Notes: generated by a model not told the origin, from the sequence alone. DNA of 64,000 bases from Bacteriovoracaceae bacterium (GCA_018675575.1 JABGXW010000051.1:1-64000); one strand, 5' to 3'; counted from the stretch's first letter, positions 42,044 through 51,449 are shown. Made by a program: numbers and translations.

Positions 42044-44373
42044 GTCTAGGAAAAGATATACCTCATGATTCTTCTTATACACACGTGACTGGAGCATCAA
42101 ACTTTATTGACGATAGACCTCTTACCCACAAAGAAGTTTATGTTGGTGTTTTGGGTTCGCCAATTACTTGTGGAGTAATTGAAGAGATTGATTTCACTGA
42201 TGTCTTAAAGTTACCAGGAGTATTAGCTGGCTATACTAATAAAGATTTAAAATCAAATGTTTGGGGTACAATTGTCAAAGAGCAACCCATACTTGCCTTT
42301 GAAAAAGTAATGTATAGAGGAGAGCCCATCGCCCTCATAGCTGTGGAGAGTGAAGAGATCATTTTAGAAGCTTTGAAATTAATCAAGGTAAAATCGAAAG
42401 AATCTAAAGCAATATTATTATTGGATGAAGCAATTACTAATAAAGACTTTATTTATCAGGCCACACCTTTTACTCAGGGAAATTTTTCTGAAGCAATAAA
42501 GAAAGCGCCTCATAAAATAAAAGATTATTTTGAATGTGGTGGACAAGAACATTTCTACTTAGAAAATCATGCATCTTTAGCTTACCCATTAGAGCAGGGA
42601 CAGATAGAAGTTCACTCTTCATCACAACATCCCACAGAAACTCAACATGTAGTTGCAGAGGCATTAGGCCTCTCTTATCACCAAGTTGTTTGTGTTGTTA
42701 AAAGAATGGGGGGAGCATTTGGTGGCAAAGAAAGTCAAGCAGCGCCATTAGCCGCTATGGCCGCAGTAGTTGCTCAAAACTTGAATAGACCTGCCAGATT
42801 GATTCTCACAAAAGATCAAGATATGGAAATAACGGGCAAAAGACATCCATTTAAAAACTTTTATGAGGTTGGCTTTGATGATAATGGTAAAATATTAGCA
42901 TTTAAAGCTGAACTATTTGCGAATGCAGGATCATATACAGATTTAACTAGTTCCATACTAGAAAGAGCGATGTTTCATTTAGATGGCGCTTATTTCCTAG
43001 AGAACGTAGAAATTAACGGAACAGCAGTCAGAACAAACCTTCCTTCTAATACTGCATTTAGGGGATTTGGTGGACCTCAGGGGAATATGACAATTGAAGT
43101 GGCTATAGAAAAAATGGCCATGGTATTAAATAAAGATGCTCTCGAAATTAGAACTCTTAATTGCTATGGAGAGGGAAAAAGAAATAAAACTCCCTATGGA
43201 CAAGTTATTGGTTATAACCCTCTTCCAACTCTCTTCACTTCTCTTATTGATCAAAGTAATTATATAAAACGCAGAGTTGCAATAAATAAATTTAATAAAG
43301 AAAGTAAAACAAAAGTTCGTGGTCTTTCTCTAACGGCCACAAAGTTTGGTATTGCTTTTACTGCAAGATTTCTCAATCAGGGGAATGCTTTAGTTAATGT
43401 TCACGTGGATGGAACGGTACAGGTCTCCACTGGTGCTACTGAAATGGGACAGGGAGTGAATACTAAAATTTCTCAAGTTGTTGCCCATGCGTTTGGAATA
43501 GATGCCGTAGATGTTAATATGATGCCTACATCAACTGAAAAAAATCATAATACCTCACCTACTGCGGCATCAAGTGGATCTGATATTAATTGTGCCGCCG
43601 CCGATATTGCCTGTCAGGCTATTGTAAGAAACTTGAAAATTGTTGCAACTAGATATTTTGCAAATGAAAAGTTTGATGATTTACATGAATACATAATCGA
43701 TGAATCTACTAATACAGATTCAATACAATTACAAGATGGACAAGTTTCTTGTAGTAAAACTAATAAAACGGAAACTTTTTCAAAAATTTGCCAAATTGCC
43801 TATTTGAATAGAATTTCTCTTGGAGAATATGGGTTTTTTAAAACTGAAAATATTGGATTTGATAAAAATAAAGGAATAGGAACACCTTTCAATTATTTTA
43901 CAAATGGTGTCGCTGCAACTGAAGTAGAGATAGATCGTTTTACAGGTGAATGCAAAGTATTAAAAACTGATATTCTTATGGACCTCGGAAGAAGAATAAA
44001 TCCAGGTATTGATTATGGCCAAGTGAGTGGTGCCTTTATTCAGGGCATGGGATGGGTAACTCAGGAGTCATTATTTACAGATGCTGAAGGTGTTTTAAAA
44101 ACTCATTCTCCAACAACTTATAAAATTCCAAATATACAAGATACACCTAGAGAATTTAATATTAATTTTATTGAAAACCATGAAAATACTCAAGCTATTC
44201 ATCGCTCAAAGGCCGTCGGGGAACCCCCCTTTGTCCTTGGCATTTCCTGTTTCACGGCCATCTACGACGCTCTCAGATGTTATAATAGTTCTATGAATAA
44301 AGATCTCGACTGCAGATTAACCTCACCGGCTACAAACGAAAAAATACTCATGACCATGTATGGAAATAATTAG
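42040..44373 (+). CDS. xdhB: xanthine dehydrogenase molybdenum subunit
   Basis: The 777-residue large subunit binds the molybdopterin cofactor and the purine. Visible family motifs include GGQEHFYLE, MGGAFGGKES, AFRGFGGPQG, the Moco contact region GATEMGQGVNTK and the terminal SKAVGEPPFVLG, whose Glu is the catalytic base in xanthine dehydrogenases. Its ATG overlaps the xdhA stop, showing coupling. Its stop at 44373 is followed at once by xdhC. Length is normal. Other purine-like hydroxylases in this superfamily are possible, but the linkage with xdhA and xdhC supports xanthine dehydrogenase. Confidence 0.95.
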   Translation: MSLGKDIPHDSSYTHVTGASNFIDDRPLTHKEVYVGVLGSPITCGVIEEIDFTDVLKLPGVLAGYTNKDLKSNVWGTIVKEQPILAFEKVMYRGEPIALIAVESEEIILEALKLIKVKSKESKAILLLDEAITNKDFIYQATPFTQGNFSEAIKKAPHKIKDYFECGGQEHFYLENHASLAYPLEQGQIEVHSSSQHPTETQHVVAEALGLSYHQVVCVVKRMGGAFGGKESQAAPLAAMAAVVAQNLNRPARLILTKDQDMEITGKRHPFKNFYEVGFDDNGKILAFKAELFANAGSYTDLTSSILERAMFHLDGAYFLENVEINGTAVRTNLPSNTAFRGFGGPQGNMTIEVAIEKMAMVLNKDALEIRTLNCYGEGKRNKTPYGQVIGYNPLPTLFTSLIDQSNYIKRRVAINKFNKESKTKVRGLSLTATKFGIAFTARFLNQGNALVNVHVDGTVQVSTGATEMGQGVNTKISQVVAHAFGIDAVDVNMMPTSTEKNHNTSPTAASSGSDINCAAADIACQAIVRNLKIVATRYFANEKFDDLHEYIIDESTNTDSIQLQDGQVSCSKTNKTETFSKICQIAYLNRISLGEYGFFKTENIGFDKNKGIGTPFNYFTNGVAATEVEIDRFTGECKVLKTDILMDLGRRINPGIDYGQVSGAFIQGMGWVTQESLFTDAEGVLKTHSPTTYKIPNIQDTPREFNINFIENHENTQAIHRSKAVGEPPFVLGISCFTAIYDALRCYNSSMNKDLDCRLTSPATNEKILMTMYGNN

Positions 44374-44374
44374 T

Positions 44375-45178
44375 ATGGAAAAAAACTTTGAAAAATTTTC
44401 TAAAGTTTACATGGAGTTATTACAACAGAAAAAAGACTTCATTACTGCTCAGATTGTGGATACAAAAGGGTCTTCTCCTCAAGATAAAGGAGCAAGAATT
44501 ATTATCTGTAATAACGAGATTTGTTTTGGAACAGTGGGGGGAGGAAAACTTGAGGCCTTTGCTATCAAAACAGCAAACAATCTATGTCTAGACAAATATA
44601 TCAAGAACAAATTGGTTAAAGTTAATCTTCAAAAAGATTTAGGTATGAGTTGTGGAGGAGAAGTTTCTCTTTATTTTGAACTGGAGCAACAATCCAAGAA
44701 TTTCAAAGTTAATATATTTGGAGCGGGCCATGTTTCACAAGAATTAAATCATGTTTTATCGCGATTAGAATGTTCTATTACTTGTATTGATAATAGACAA
44801 GAATGGCTTGATAAATTAGCTCCATTAAAGATAAAAACGATTTGCTTAGAGAAGATGGAAGATTATGTCGATAACTGTGAGCAAGATAGCTTCAATGTCT
44901 TAATGACTATGGGACATGCTACAGATGCTCCTATTTTGGCCAAATTTCTCCTCTCAGGCAATTTTTCATACTTAGGAGTCATCGGGTCAGAGTCCAAGGC
45001 CCAAGGCCTTAAAAATGATTTGAGAGAACTTGGATTAAATGAAGAGTTGCTAGATAACTTTCATTGCCCAATTGGACTCAATATTGGTAGTAATTCACCT
45101 GCAGAAATAGCTATCTCTATAGTAGCAAGCCTGCTTGAAAATAGAGATCTCATTTTTCAAACTGATAAAAGGAAATAA
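44375..45178 (+). CDS. xdhC: XdhC-type molybdenum cofactor insertion factor
   Basis: XdhC binds and sulfurates the molybdenum cofactor and delivers it to XdhB. The 267-residue product has the Rossmann part with NIFGAGHVSQEL and CIDNRQEW, and the N-terminal half with DTKGSSPQDKGARI and FGTVGGGKLEAFAI, both typical; MTMGHATD and LGVIGSESKAQ also match. The ATG at 44375 is chosen, two bases after the xdhB stop; an earlier ATG at 44360 overlaps xdhB and would add five residues. One base separates it from coaD. Confidence 0.92.
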   Translation: MEKNFEKFSKVYMELLQQKKDFITAQIVDTKGSSPQDKGARIIICNNEICFGTVGGGKLEAFAIKTANNLCLDKYIKNKLVKVNLQKDLGMSCGGEVSLYFELEQQSKNFKVNIFGAGHVSQELNHVLSRLECSITCIDNRQEWLDKLAPLKIKTICLEKMEDYVDNCEQDSFNVLMTMGHATDAPILAKFLLSGNFSYLGVIGSESKAQGLKNDLRELGLNEELLDNFHCPIGLNIGSNSPAEIAISIVASLLENRDLIFQTDKRK

Positions 45179-45179
45179 T

Positions 45180-45692
45180 ATGAGTAATCGTAAAATTATA
45201 TATCCAATAAGTGGGAATCCTCCAACGTGGGGTCATGCAGACATTATGATGAGAGCATCTCAAAAGTTTGATGAACTTTATTGGGTCGCTGCTACTAATC
45301 CAAATAAACCTGAAACTATATTCTCTGAAGAAGAAAGAACCAAGATGATGCAAGATTATGTAGATTATTATGATCTGAAAAACGTAAAAGTCATATCTCA
45401 TTCCGGCACTATGGTAAGACTTGCCCAAGATCTTGAAACCGGATTTTTACTTCGCGGTTTGAGAAATACAACAGATTTTCAACACGAATTAGAGATGGCA
45501 TCTGGTAATAGGGGAATTGATAAAAACATAGAAACTATCTGCATGTTCACCAAGCCACATTTTGCTACTATAAGTTCAACATTAGTAAGAGAGCTTGCGC
45601 TGCTTGGTGAGAGAATTGACCAATATGTTCTGCCTTCGCTAACAAAATTAATCCTTGATAAATTTAAAAATAATTTGGTAAAGAAGAAGTAA
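45180..45692 (+). CDS. coaD: phosphopantetheine adenylyltransferase
   Basis: CoaD performs the fourth step of coenzyme A synthesis, joining 4'-phosphopantetheine to AMP. The 170-residue nucleotidyltransferase has the T-x-G-H motif as SGNPPTWGHADIM, and LRGLRNTTDFQHELEMASGNR and ISSTLVREL, which match the family. The first loop differs from the usual GSFDPITNGH (no Phe-Asp pair), so it is a diverged CoaD. The start ATG at 45180 follows AAAGGAAATAAT and overlaps no other gene; a longer frame from 45135 lies inside xdhC. Its position after xdhC suggests co-transcription, which is odd for a CoA enzyme. Confidence 0.88.
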   Translation: MSNRKIIYPISGNPPTWGHADIMMRASQKFDELYWVAATNPNKPETIFSEEERTKMMQDYVDYYDLKNVKVISHSGTMVRLAQDLETGFLLRGLRNTTDFQHELEMASGNRGIDKNIETICMFTKPHFATISSTLVRELALLGERIDQYVLPSLTKLILDKFKNNLVKKK

Positions 45693-45728
45693 ATCGGCCT
45701 ATCAAAATCCGTTTTTCAACGCCGATTT
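45691..45728. repeat. 8-bp inverted repeat at the end of coaD
   Basis: AAATCGGC (45691-45698) and GCCGATTT (45721-45728) are exact inverted repeats around a 22-base loop, beginning within the coaD stop codon. No T-tract follows directly, so it could be a weak terminator or an mRNA-end stabiliser. Confidence 0.4.
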
Positions 45729-46339
45729 ATATGTGTTCTCAATTTCCCATAATTAAATTCTAAGGGGAAAATGAATTTTTTAAAAGGATAATCTTTCTTA
45801 TCATTAAGTTCTTTTTTTCTCTCTCTAACTCTCTGTTTTTACTGTTCATTAAACCCGTACAAAAATACTTCTGTAAAGATTAGACTGCCTCCCCATTTAA
45901 AAATAAAACAAAACTTATTTTATATTTTATGCTAAATGGTTATCGGGGCATTTAAAGTTAATATTTTATTGGATATTTTGTGATAAATATGGAGCAAAAA
46001 AATTAAATTTATCAAAGTATACCAGTCTTTATTGAGCAGCTTATATAACGAAAAAAGTAAAAGAAATTAACAAATTAAATCAGCTGACTGCAAGATTTAT
46101 GGATCTTACTTTTTATCATAAAAATTAGAAAAAATAGTCCAGAATTTATAATCTCTCAGAGAGATGAGTAATGTAAACGAGATGAAGTGTTCCATATTTG
46201 TATACGAAGAGTGGAACTTATATGCATTTTGGTTTATCCTCTCTAAACGAAATATGTTATTAGATTTATAATTGATACATCTACGCAGGCGGCCAATCAA
46301 ATAGACGTTGGGAATCGCCCTTAATTTAGGAGCAGCAAA
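45729..46339. other. AT-rich intergenic region, no gene seen
   Basis: About 600 bases between coaD and the arrestin-like gene, rich in A and T with stops in all frames. Only short accidental frames were seen. The promoter of the next gene must be here. Confidence 0.5.
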
Positions 46340-47092
46340 ATGAAAGGCACTTTCTTTTTAAAACCCTTAGAATTTAATATAGACATTTTTGGTGAAAGCT
46401 TTGAACAAGGACAGATCCTAAAAGGAAATATGGCCTTAAAAAAACATGGTCCTGTAGAAGGGACATTATCCAATTATGGCGTGACGCTTGCTATAGGAGA
46501 CAATAAGAAAATAAAAAAGAAAGATGTTAAAGCATTTATAACAATTGATTCCAAAGAGTTCTCACAATCCGAAGAGATTGAAGATCAACAATCTCTTGAG
46601 TTTTCTTTCCAATTAGATGCAAATTGCCCTATTACAACTAAAGCGTCTAGTCTCTATTTACTTTGTGGCCCTAGGGATGATTTACTAAGTGCTGGAGCTT
46701 TAGAACTGAATATAATTCCTAATAGATGGCTTCAAGAATTTATTGATACTTTAGTTTTGTTTTTCAGGTTTAAATTGAAGGCCATTAAATCAAAAAAAGA
46801 TCTAGTTGAATATAAACTTCAAGCTCCTGATACCAAAGAATTCGGGGCCATTGAGCAATTACTCTTATCTCTTAGAAAAGATGGTGACAATATTCAAGTA
46901 TTTTATCAATTTAAAGTCAAAAAACTCTGCTATGAGCAAGAAGGAGTTGTTGCAAAGGACGAGATTATTAAAATTGAACAGAGCTTAACTCCAAAGGATT
47001 ATAAACAGTTTGGAGATTCTCCCAATCAAAATCAGATGAAACTCTTCTTAAATGAGGCATTAGAGCAAATTAAGAGAAAAACTTTGCTATAA
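46340..47092 (+). CDS. Spo0M/arrestin-like protein, unknown
   Basis: The 250-residue cytoplasmic protein starts MKGTFFLKPLEFNIDIFGESF and shows GQILKGNMALKKHGP. This resembles the first beta-sandwich of Spo0M/arrestin-like proteins, where an early strand pair is followed by a V-x-G-x-V-x-L pattern. The next strands (LEFSFQLDANCPITTKASSL, LYLLCGPRD) fit the sandwich. The second half is helical and charged (LQEFIDTLVLFFRFKLKAIK). The ATG follows AGGAGCAGCAAA. It is convergent with the ceramide operon. Spo0M proteins have been linked to membrane trafficking and cell-shape control, but this member's role is unknown. Confidence 0.5.
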   Translation: MKGTFFLKPLEFNIDIFGESFEQGQILKGNMALKKHGPVEGTLSNYGVTLAIGDNKKIKKKDVKAFITIDSKEFSQSEEIEDQQSLEFSFQLDANCPITTKASSLYLLCGPRDDLLSAGALELNIIPNRWLQEFIDTLVLFFRFKLKAIKSKKDLVEYKLQAPDTKEFGAIEQLLLSLRKDGDNIQVFYQFKVKKLCYEQEGVVAKDEIIKIEQSLTPKDYKQFGDSPNQNQMKLFLNEALEQIKRKTLL

Positions 47093-47196
47093 TAAACTAT
47101 ATTTCAGCCTGATCATAAAAAGTACATTCAGGCCAACACTGACATTCTATTGGTGACAGTAGAGGAAGAAAATCGTCCCTATATTGATGGGGGGAG

Positions 47197-47211
47197 CCCC
47201 CGCCGCCCACC
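47197..47211 (-). other. G-rich two-tetrad quadruplex motif
   Basis: On the minus strand, immediately after the cerR stop codon, GG-T-GGG-C-GG-C-GGGGG gives four G runs with one-base loops, a pattern that favours a two-tetrad quadruplex. Next to it on the same strand is CTCCCCCC, which could pair with the G run instead. The GC content is far above the surroundings. Confidence 0.5.
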
Positions 47212-48222
47212 TTAAAGCCAGCCTCTCGCTTGGTAATCTTTCAAAGTAACTTCTATTGTCTTTCCTAGATTCCATTGATATTTAACTTGTAATTCTTCTT
47301 CACTAAGTTTTCCAGAACAAATCCATTTACTAGGGGCCAACTCTGAAACTTTGTCAGGAGTTAATAATAATTCTTGTTTCATGAGAAACGATAGCGCTTT
47401 CATAATATGTGCTGTTAGCCTAATTAGAAATATAGGTAGCTTAATATAATTTAATTGATTGATCTTAAGATACTGCCGAATTGTATTTAATAAATCACTC
47501 ATCCTAATAGTATCTGGATGACTTGAAAAAAAAATTCTCATTTCTTTTTGATCAATATTATTTAATGTTATATCTAATGTATTTTTTAACAATGAAATAA
47601 GATCATAGACACATATAAAACTATACTCATTATCTAGTCCATCTAGTCCAGCAATGAGAACAATTTTATTGTTCACCATTTTAAATATTTCTAGAATTGC
47701 AGTATCTCCTGGTCCAATGACCATCGGAGGGCGAACAACTGTTTTTTGCCAGCAATTTGGAGCTGAAGTTAGCAGGGCCTTCTCTGCTAATAATTTAGAT
47801 TTACCATAATGACTAACAGGATTTGGGATATCTGATTCAACAGGGGCATTTGGTCCCGCTGCTGCAAGACTTGAAATAAGTATAAAATGTATTTTATTAT
47901 ACTTATCTTTTAATTGATTAATAAAGTTTTCTGTGGAGTGGTAATTTACATCATAGAAACGATTTTCTTTGTAAGAGCTTACTATTCCTGCAGTATGAAA
48001 AACGGCATCTAAATCATCAGGCAATGAGTTTAAATAGGTAAATTGACAATCTTTTGATAATGAGCCTTCTATGCAGGTTGCATTGACGCTCATCTTATTA
48101 AACTTTTCTTGAGATCGAGCAAGGCCATAGACAATATGTCCTTCTTTGGTAAGAAGTTCACAAAGGTGTGAACCCACAAATCCTGTCGAGCCTGTTACAA
48201 AAATCTTTAGAGGTCTTAGCAT
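47212..48222 (-). CDS. cerR: NAD-dependent epimerase/reductase of ceramide synthesis
   Basis: The 336-residue extended SDR has VTGSTGFVGSHLCELL as the NAD(P) loop at residues 9-24, an active-site HYGKSK (Tyr/Lys) near residue 138 and VVRPPMVIGPGD for substrate binding. It is the last of three adjacent genes with spt and the GNAT-fold bcerS, with two bases between it and bcerS. In Caulobacter the same gene set makes ceramide, with CerR reducing the ketosphinganine-derived intermediate. The role here follows from that context; by sequence alone it is an epimerase-family oxidoreductase. No ribosome site is clear, so coupling to bcerS is likely. Confidence 0.75.
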   Translation of the reverse strand: MLRPLKIFVTGSTGFVGSHLCELLTKEGHIVYGLARSQEKFNKMSVNATCIEGSLSKDCQFTYLNSLPDDLDAVFHTAGIVSSYKENRFYDVNYHSTENFINQLKDKYNKIHFILISSLAAAGPNAPVESDIPNPVSHYGKSKLLAEKALLTSAPNCWQKTVVRPPMVIGPGDTAILEIFKMVNNKIVLIAGLDGLDNEYSFICVYDLISLLKNTLDITLNNIDQKEMRIFFSSHPDTIRMSDLLNTIRQYLKINQLNYIKLPIFLIRLTAHIMKALSFLMKQELLLTPDKVSELAPSKWICSGKLSEEELQVKYQWNLGKTIEVTLKDYQARGWL

Positions 48223-48224
48223 TT

Positions 48225-49349
48225 TTAGTTTAGTTCTTTACCATAAATTCGATAAGTTTTGTAAGGCTTTGCTCCCATGGCAAGAAGTGGCTTATTCATA
48301 AGAAGATTATCTTCGAGAATCCAGCTCATTTCCGTTTCCACATAACCTGCTGCGTGAATATTATTACAGCATTGATCGTAGAGAACTGTTTCCAATCCAT
48401 ACTTTCTAAATTTGGATTTTACACCTAATGTAATTGTTCTTGTTCTTGTTATTTTCTTCTTACCAAATAATAATTTGAAAATACCTGTAGGTAATAATTT
48501 TCCATTAGGAATCTTTTTGAATACTTGATTATAATCTGGAAGAGTTAAAATAAATCCAGCTGCTTCACCATCAACTTCGGCAATTATTAAAAGGTTTGGG
48601 TCAACAATAGACTTCATATCTTTTGCTGTATGTGCAAACTCTTCTGGAGTCATGGGTACAAAACCCCAATTGGCCTCCCAGGCTTCATTGTAGATGTCTT
48701 GGAGGATCGCGATATCACGGTTCCAGTTCTTGAGATCTATTTGCCTGAATTTAACTTTACCTCTTTTTCTAACCATTTCAGCGATTCGTTTTATCTTAGG
48801 AGGCATACCTTTTGCAATTTCAAATTGATAAGCAATAAGATCTTTATTTTTTGTATAATTTTGATCTTCTAAAAATTGTAGATAATATTTTGGGTTATAG
48901 GTCATCATGATTTGTGGAGAGTCGTCATAACCATTAATTAATAAACCACATTCATAATTTGTAGAGGGATTAACTGGTCCCTGTATTGCCGTCATTCCTT
49001 TGTCTTTTAAGAATGATTCTGCTTTTTGCAATAATGCTTTAGCTACCTCTTGCTTTTCTACACATTCAAAAAATCCAAAGAATCCAAGTTGGGCATTGTT
49101 GTATTCGTTATATTTTTTATTCACCACTGCCATGACTCTGCCCACAGCATTTGTATTTTCTTCAGCGATCCAACACTTCACTTCGGCAGTTTCATAGAAA
49201 GGGTGCTTTGGACTTAATAAATCAATTAAGGCGAGTTTCAATGGTGGAACCCAAGTTGAATCTTCTTTATAAATTTGCCAAGGAAGGAATGCGAATTCCT
49301 TAACATCGGAAGATTTATTTAAATTGATTTCTCTTAATTGTATGGCCAT
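48225..49349 (-). CDS. bcerS: GNAT-fold acyltransferase, likely bacterial ceramide synthase
   Basis: The 374-residue protein belongs to a GNAT-fold family usually annotated as an uncharacterised acyltransferase. It begins MAIQLREINLNKSSDVKEF, then AFLPWQIYKEDSTWVPPLK, and has VGRVMAVVNKKYN and AIQGPVNPSTNYECGLL as conserved strands. Bacterial ceramide synthase (bCerS) of Caulobacter is a GNAT-fold N-acyltransferase encoded beside spt and cerR. It would attach a fatty acyl chain to the amino group of the long-chain base. AAAGGATTTTATA precedes the ATG. It sits between spt (58 bases) and cerR (two bases). The function is assigned mainly from context. Confidence 0.65.
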   Translation of the reverse strand: MAIQLREINLNKSSDVKEFAFLPWQIYKEDSTWVPPLKLALIDLLSPKHPFYETAEVKCWIAEENTNAVGRVMAVVNKKYNEYNNAQLGFFGFFECVEKQEVAKALLQKAESFLKDKGMTAIQGPVNPSTNYECGLLINGYDDSPQIMMTYNPKYYLQFLEDQNYTKNKDLIAYQFEIAKGMPPKIKRIAEMVRKRGKVKFRQIDLKNWNRDIAILQDIYNEAWEANWGFVPMTPEEFAHTAKDMKSIVDPNLLIIAEVDGEAAGFILTLPDYNQVFKKIPNGKLLPTGIFKLLFGKKKITRTRTITLGVKSKFRKYGLETVLYDQCCNNIHAAGYVETEMSWILEDNLLMNKPLLAMGAKPYKTYRIYGKELN

Positions 49350-49407
49350 TATAAAATCCTTTATCTAATGCATATCAGAATAAAAATAAAATATATAAGG
49401 CGTTATC

Positions 49408-50607
49408 TTAGTGACGAATGGACGGAATATCCAAGGCTTTTTTCGCTTTTTTGAATACTTCTAGTACATATTCAAGATCTTTCATATTATGTGTTGCCAT
49501 ATAGCTAGTTCTTAGCAAAGCTTCACCTTTTGGAACTGCCGGAGTTATAACAGGAGTTGCAAAAACACCATTTTCTTTTAAGAAGTTAGTGACTTCCATG
49601 GCCTTTATATCATCACCAATAAAAATTGGGATGATTGGGGTTTGTGAATTATATGTATAAAATCCAATATTTTTGAAACCTTCTCTCATAAATTTAACAT
49701 TTTTCCATAGTTTCTTATGAATAGTATCATCTTTAGCAATCACATCAAGACAGGCTGATACAGTCGCAACTGCCGAGGGAGGCATAGAGGCAGAAAACAT
49801 AAATGATCTCGCTGAATGTCTAATAAAATCAATAGATTCTTTTTTGCCAGACATCACACCACCGATAGAGGCGAATGACTTTGAAAAAGTACCCATGTTA
49901 AAATCAACTCTGTCTTCAAGTCCAAAATGATTCATTGTTCCTCGTCCAAGGTCTCCCATCACACCAATTCCGTGTGCATCATCCACGTAAACGTAAGCAT
50001 TATATTTTTCTGCTAATTCAGTAACTTCTTTAAGCTTGAGAATATCACCTGTCATTGAGAAGACACCATCAGCTACGATGATCATTTTTTTGAAGCGACT
50101 CATGTTGCCTTCGAGAACCTCCTCTAGAGATTCCATATTATTATGTTTATATTTAAATGTTGTCGCAAAACTTAATCTTGCTGAATCTAAAATTGAAGCA
50201 TGATTTTCAGAATCGAATAGCATACAGTCTTTAGGGCCAGCTATAGCTGATAATGTCCCTAAGTTTGTTTGCATTCCTGTGGAGAAAACGAGTGCATCTT
50301 CATGACCTAAATAACGAGCAAGTTTTTCTTCTAATTCTTCATGGATAGAAAGGTTACCGTTTAAAAACCGAGAACCAGTACAACCAGTTCCAAATTTCTC
50401 AATTGCTTTTATGGCCGCTTCTTTAACTTCTTGATGGTGAGTAAGTCCTAAGTAATTATTGGAGCCAATCATGACTTGTTTTTGCCCGTTTATAGTGACG
50501 GTTGATCCATCAGAAGCTTCAATAGCTCTAAAAAAAGGGTACATATCTAACTTTTTAAGTAAGTTCGCTTTTTTGATTATTTTACTTTCAGTGAATGACT
50601 TGATCAT
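49408..50607 (-). CDS. spt: serine palmitoyltransferase-type alpha-oxoamine synthase
   Basis: The 399-residue enzyme uses PLP to condense an amino acid with an acyl-CoA/ACP. The alpha-oxoamine synthase set is present: GSNNYLGLTHHQEV near residue 48, GTGCTGSRFLNG near 74, VDDAHGIGVMGDLGRG near 208 (PLP Asp and His), and the PLP Lys in FSKSFASIGG near 243. The KBL, BioF and HemA enzymes share this core, but the initial YPFFRAIEASDG and the neighbouring acyltransferase and reductase genes point to serine palmitoyltransferase, the first step in sphingolipid formation. AGGTCAAAAAT precedes the ATG. It is the first gene of the operon. No separate acyl-carrier protein gene is nearby. Confidence 0.85.
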   Translation of the reverse strand: MIKSFTESKIIKKANLLKKLDMYPFFRAIEASDGSTVTINGQKQVMIGSNNYLGLTHHQEVKEAAIKAIEKFGTGCTGSRFLNGNLSIHEELEEKLARYLGHEDALVFSTGMQTNLGTLSAIAGPKDCMLFDSENHASILDSARLSFATTFKYKHNNMESLEEVLEGNMSRFKKMIIVADGVFSMTGDILKLKEVTELAEKYNAYVYVDDAHGIGVMGDLGRGTMNHFGLEDRVDFNMGTFSKSFASIGGVMSGKKESIDFIRHSARSFMFSASMPPSAVATVSACLDVIAKDDTIHKKLWKNVKFMREGFKNIGFYTYNSQTPIIPIFIGDDIKAMEVTNFLKENGVFATPVITPAVPKGEALLRTSYMATHNMKDLEYVLEVFKKAKKALDIPSIRH

Positions 50608-50708
50608 ATTTTTGACCTATCTATTTAGTTTAATTAGTTAATGCAGTGTGGTTAAATTATCAGAGTTATACTCTAGTCGTCAATGAATACTTGTCTGTAA
50701 GGGATTCA

Positions 50709-51449
50709 TTACTCAGGACCTAAATCAAATTTCTTTTTAATTTCGTAATATCTAATTTGTGTGTTTATTTGCTTGAATAGGGCCTCCTCGTTAGCTTTTG
50801 AGAGATTTATAAAAGCAAGTCCTAATCTCAGAAGTCCAGAATCTGCTCCGGATTCATCTGTATCTGAAAATATTCCCATTATTTTGATTGCCGGGATGGC
50901 ATACTTTACTTTGTTATACGTGAGTTCACAGTTATTATAGATTTTGCCTTTTATATAGATTTCTTTTTCTTTAGTCGAAATGCTCATTGAAGTTCCTCCT
51001 GCAGAGATATCTATACAATTATGCAGGTAATTATTAATCTTGATTTGAATAGAATTGTCTTCATCGGCAGTAAGTCGGTAATTGGCCCTTTGTTGGCTTT
51101 TATAGAATTCTCCGGCAATTGAAATCTTAAATTCCTTAACGCTTGGTGAGAAATAGAGTTTTGCAGTGAGAAAATACTTATATCGGTCTACCTCAAACTT
51201 TACCAAGACCTCATTATCGACAAAATCAGATCCAACAATACGGTCTAGAAAGCTCCCCTTTTTTCTAACATAAAGCGCATTTTCGTCTTTATTGAATGTT
51301 GTAGGCACGAACTCTTCGATGACTTCTTCATGACCCTTTTGCCAGATAACCACATGAGGCTCTGGTTCAGAAAGCAAAGTCATGAATATTACTTCGAAAT
51401 CAGACTTTTTTACTTTATCAAAATAATGTTTTTTATTTTTATCTGACAT
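50709..51449 (-). CDS. PilZ-domain protein
   Basis: The 246-residue cytoplasmic protein has a C-terminal PilZ domain, a c-di-GMP receptor. The R-x-x-x-R site is QQRANYRLTAD near residue 120 and the second motif D/N-x-S-x-x-G is CIDISAGGTSMS near 149, so c-di-GMP binding is likely. Residues 1-110 could be a YcgR-N-like flagellar-brake domain (YVRKKGSFLDRIVG, LVKFEVDRYKYFLTAKL), but no flagellar gene is near. The ATG has no strong ribosome site. It lies upstream of spt on the same strand with a 101-base gap, so an own promoter for spt is plausible. Confidence 0.85.
   Translation of the reverse strand: MSDKNKKHYFDKVKKSDFEVIFMTLLSEPEPHVVIWQKGHEEVIEEFVPTTFNKDENALYVRKKGSFLDRIVGSDFVDNEVLVKFEVDRYKYFLTAKLYFSPSVKEFKISIAGEFYKSQQRANYRLTADEDNSIQIKINNYLHNCIDISAGGTSMSISTKEKEIYIKGKIYNNCELTYNKVKYAIPAIKIMGIFSDTDESGADSGLLRLGLAFINLSKANEEALFKQINTQIRYYEIKKKFDLGPE

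Noticed and set aside
42470-42664. Minus-strand 64-codon frame inside xdhB
   Set aside because: It is opposite the conserved molybdenum-subunit motif region and has no features of its own.
46106-46300. 64-codon minus-strand frame in the gap before the arrestin-like gene
   Set aside because: No ribosome site, no motif and a composition like the surrounding intergenic DNA.
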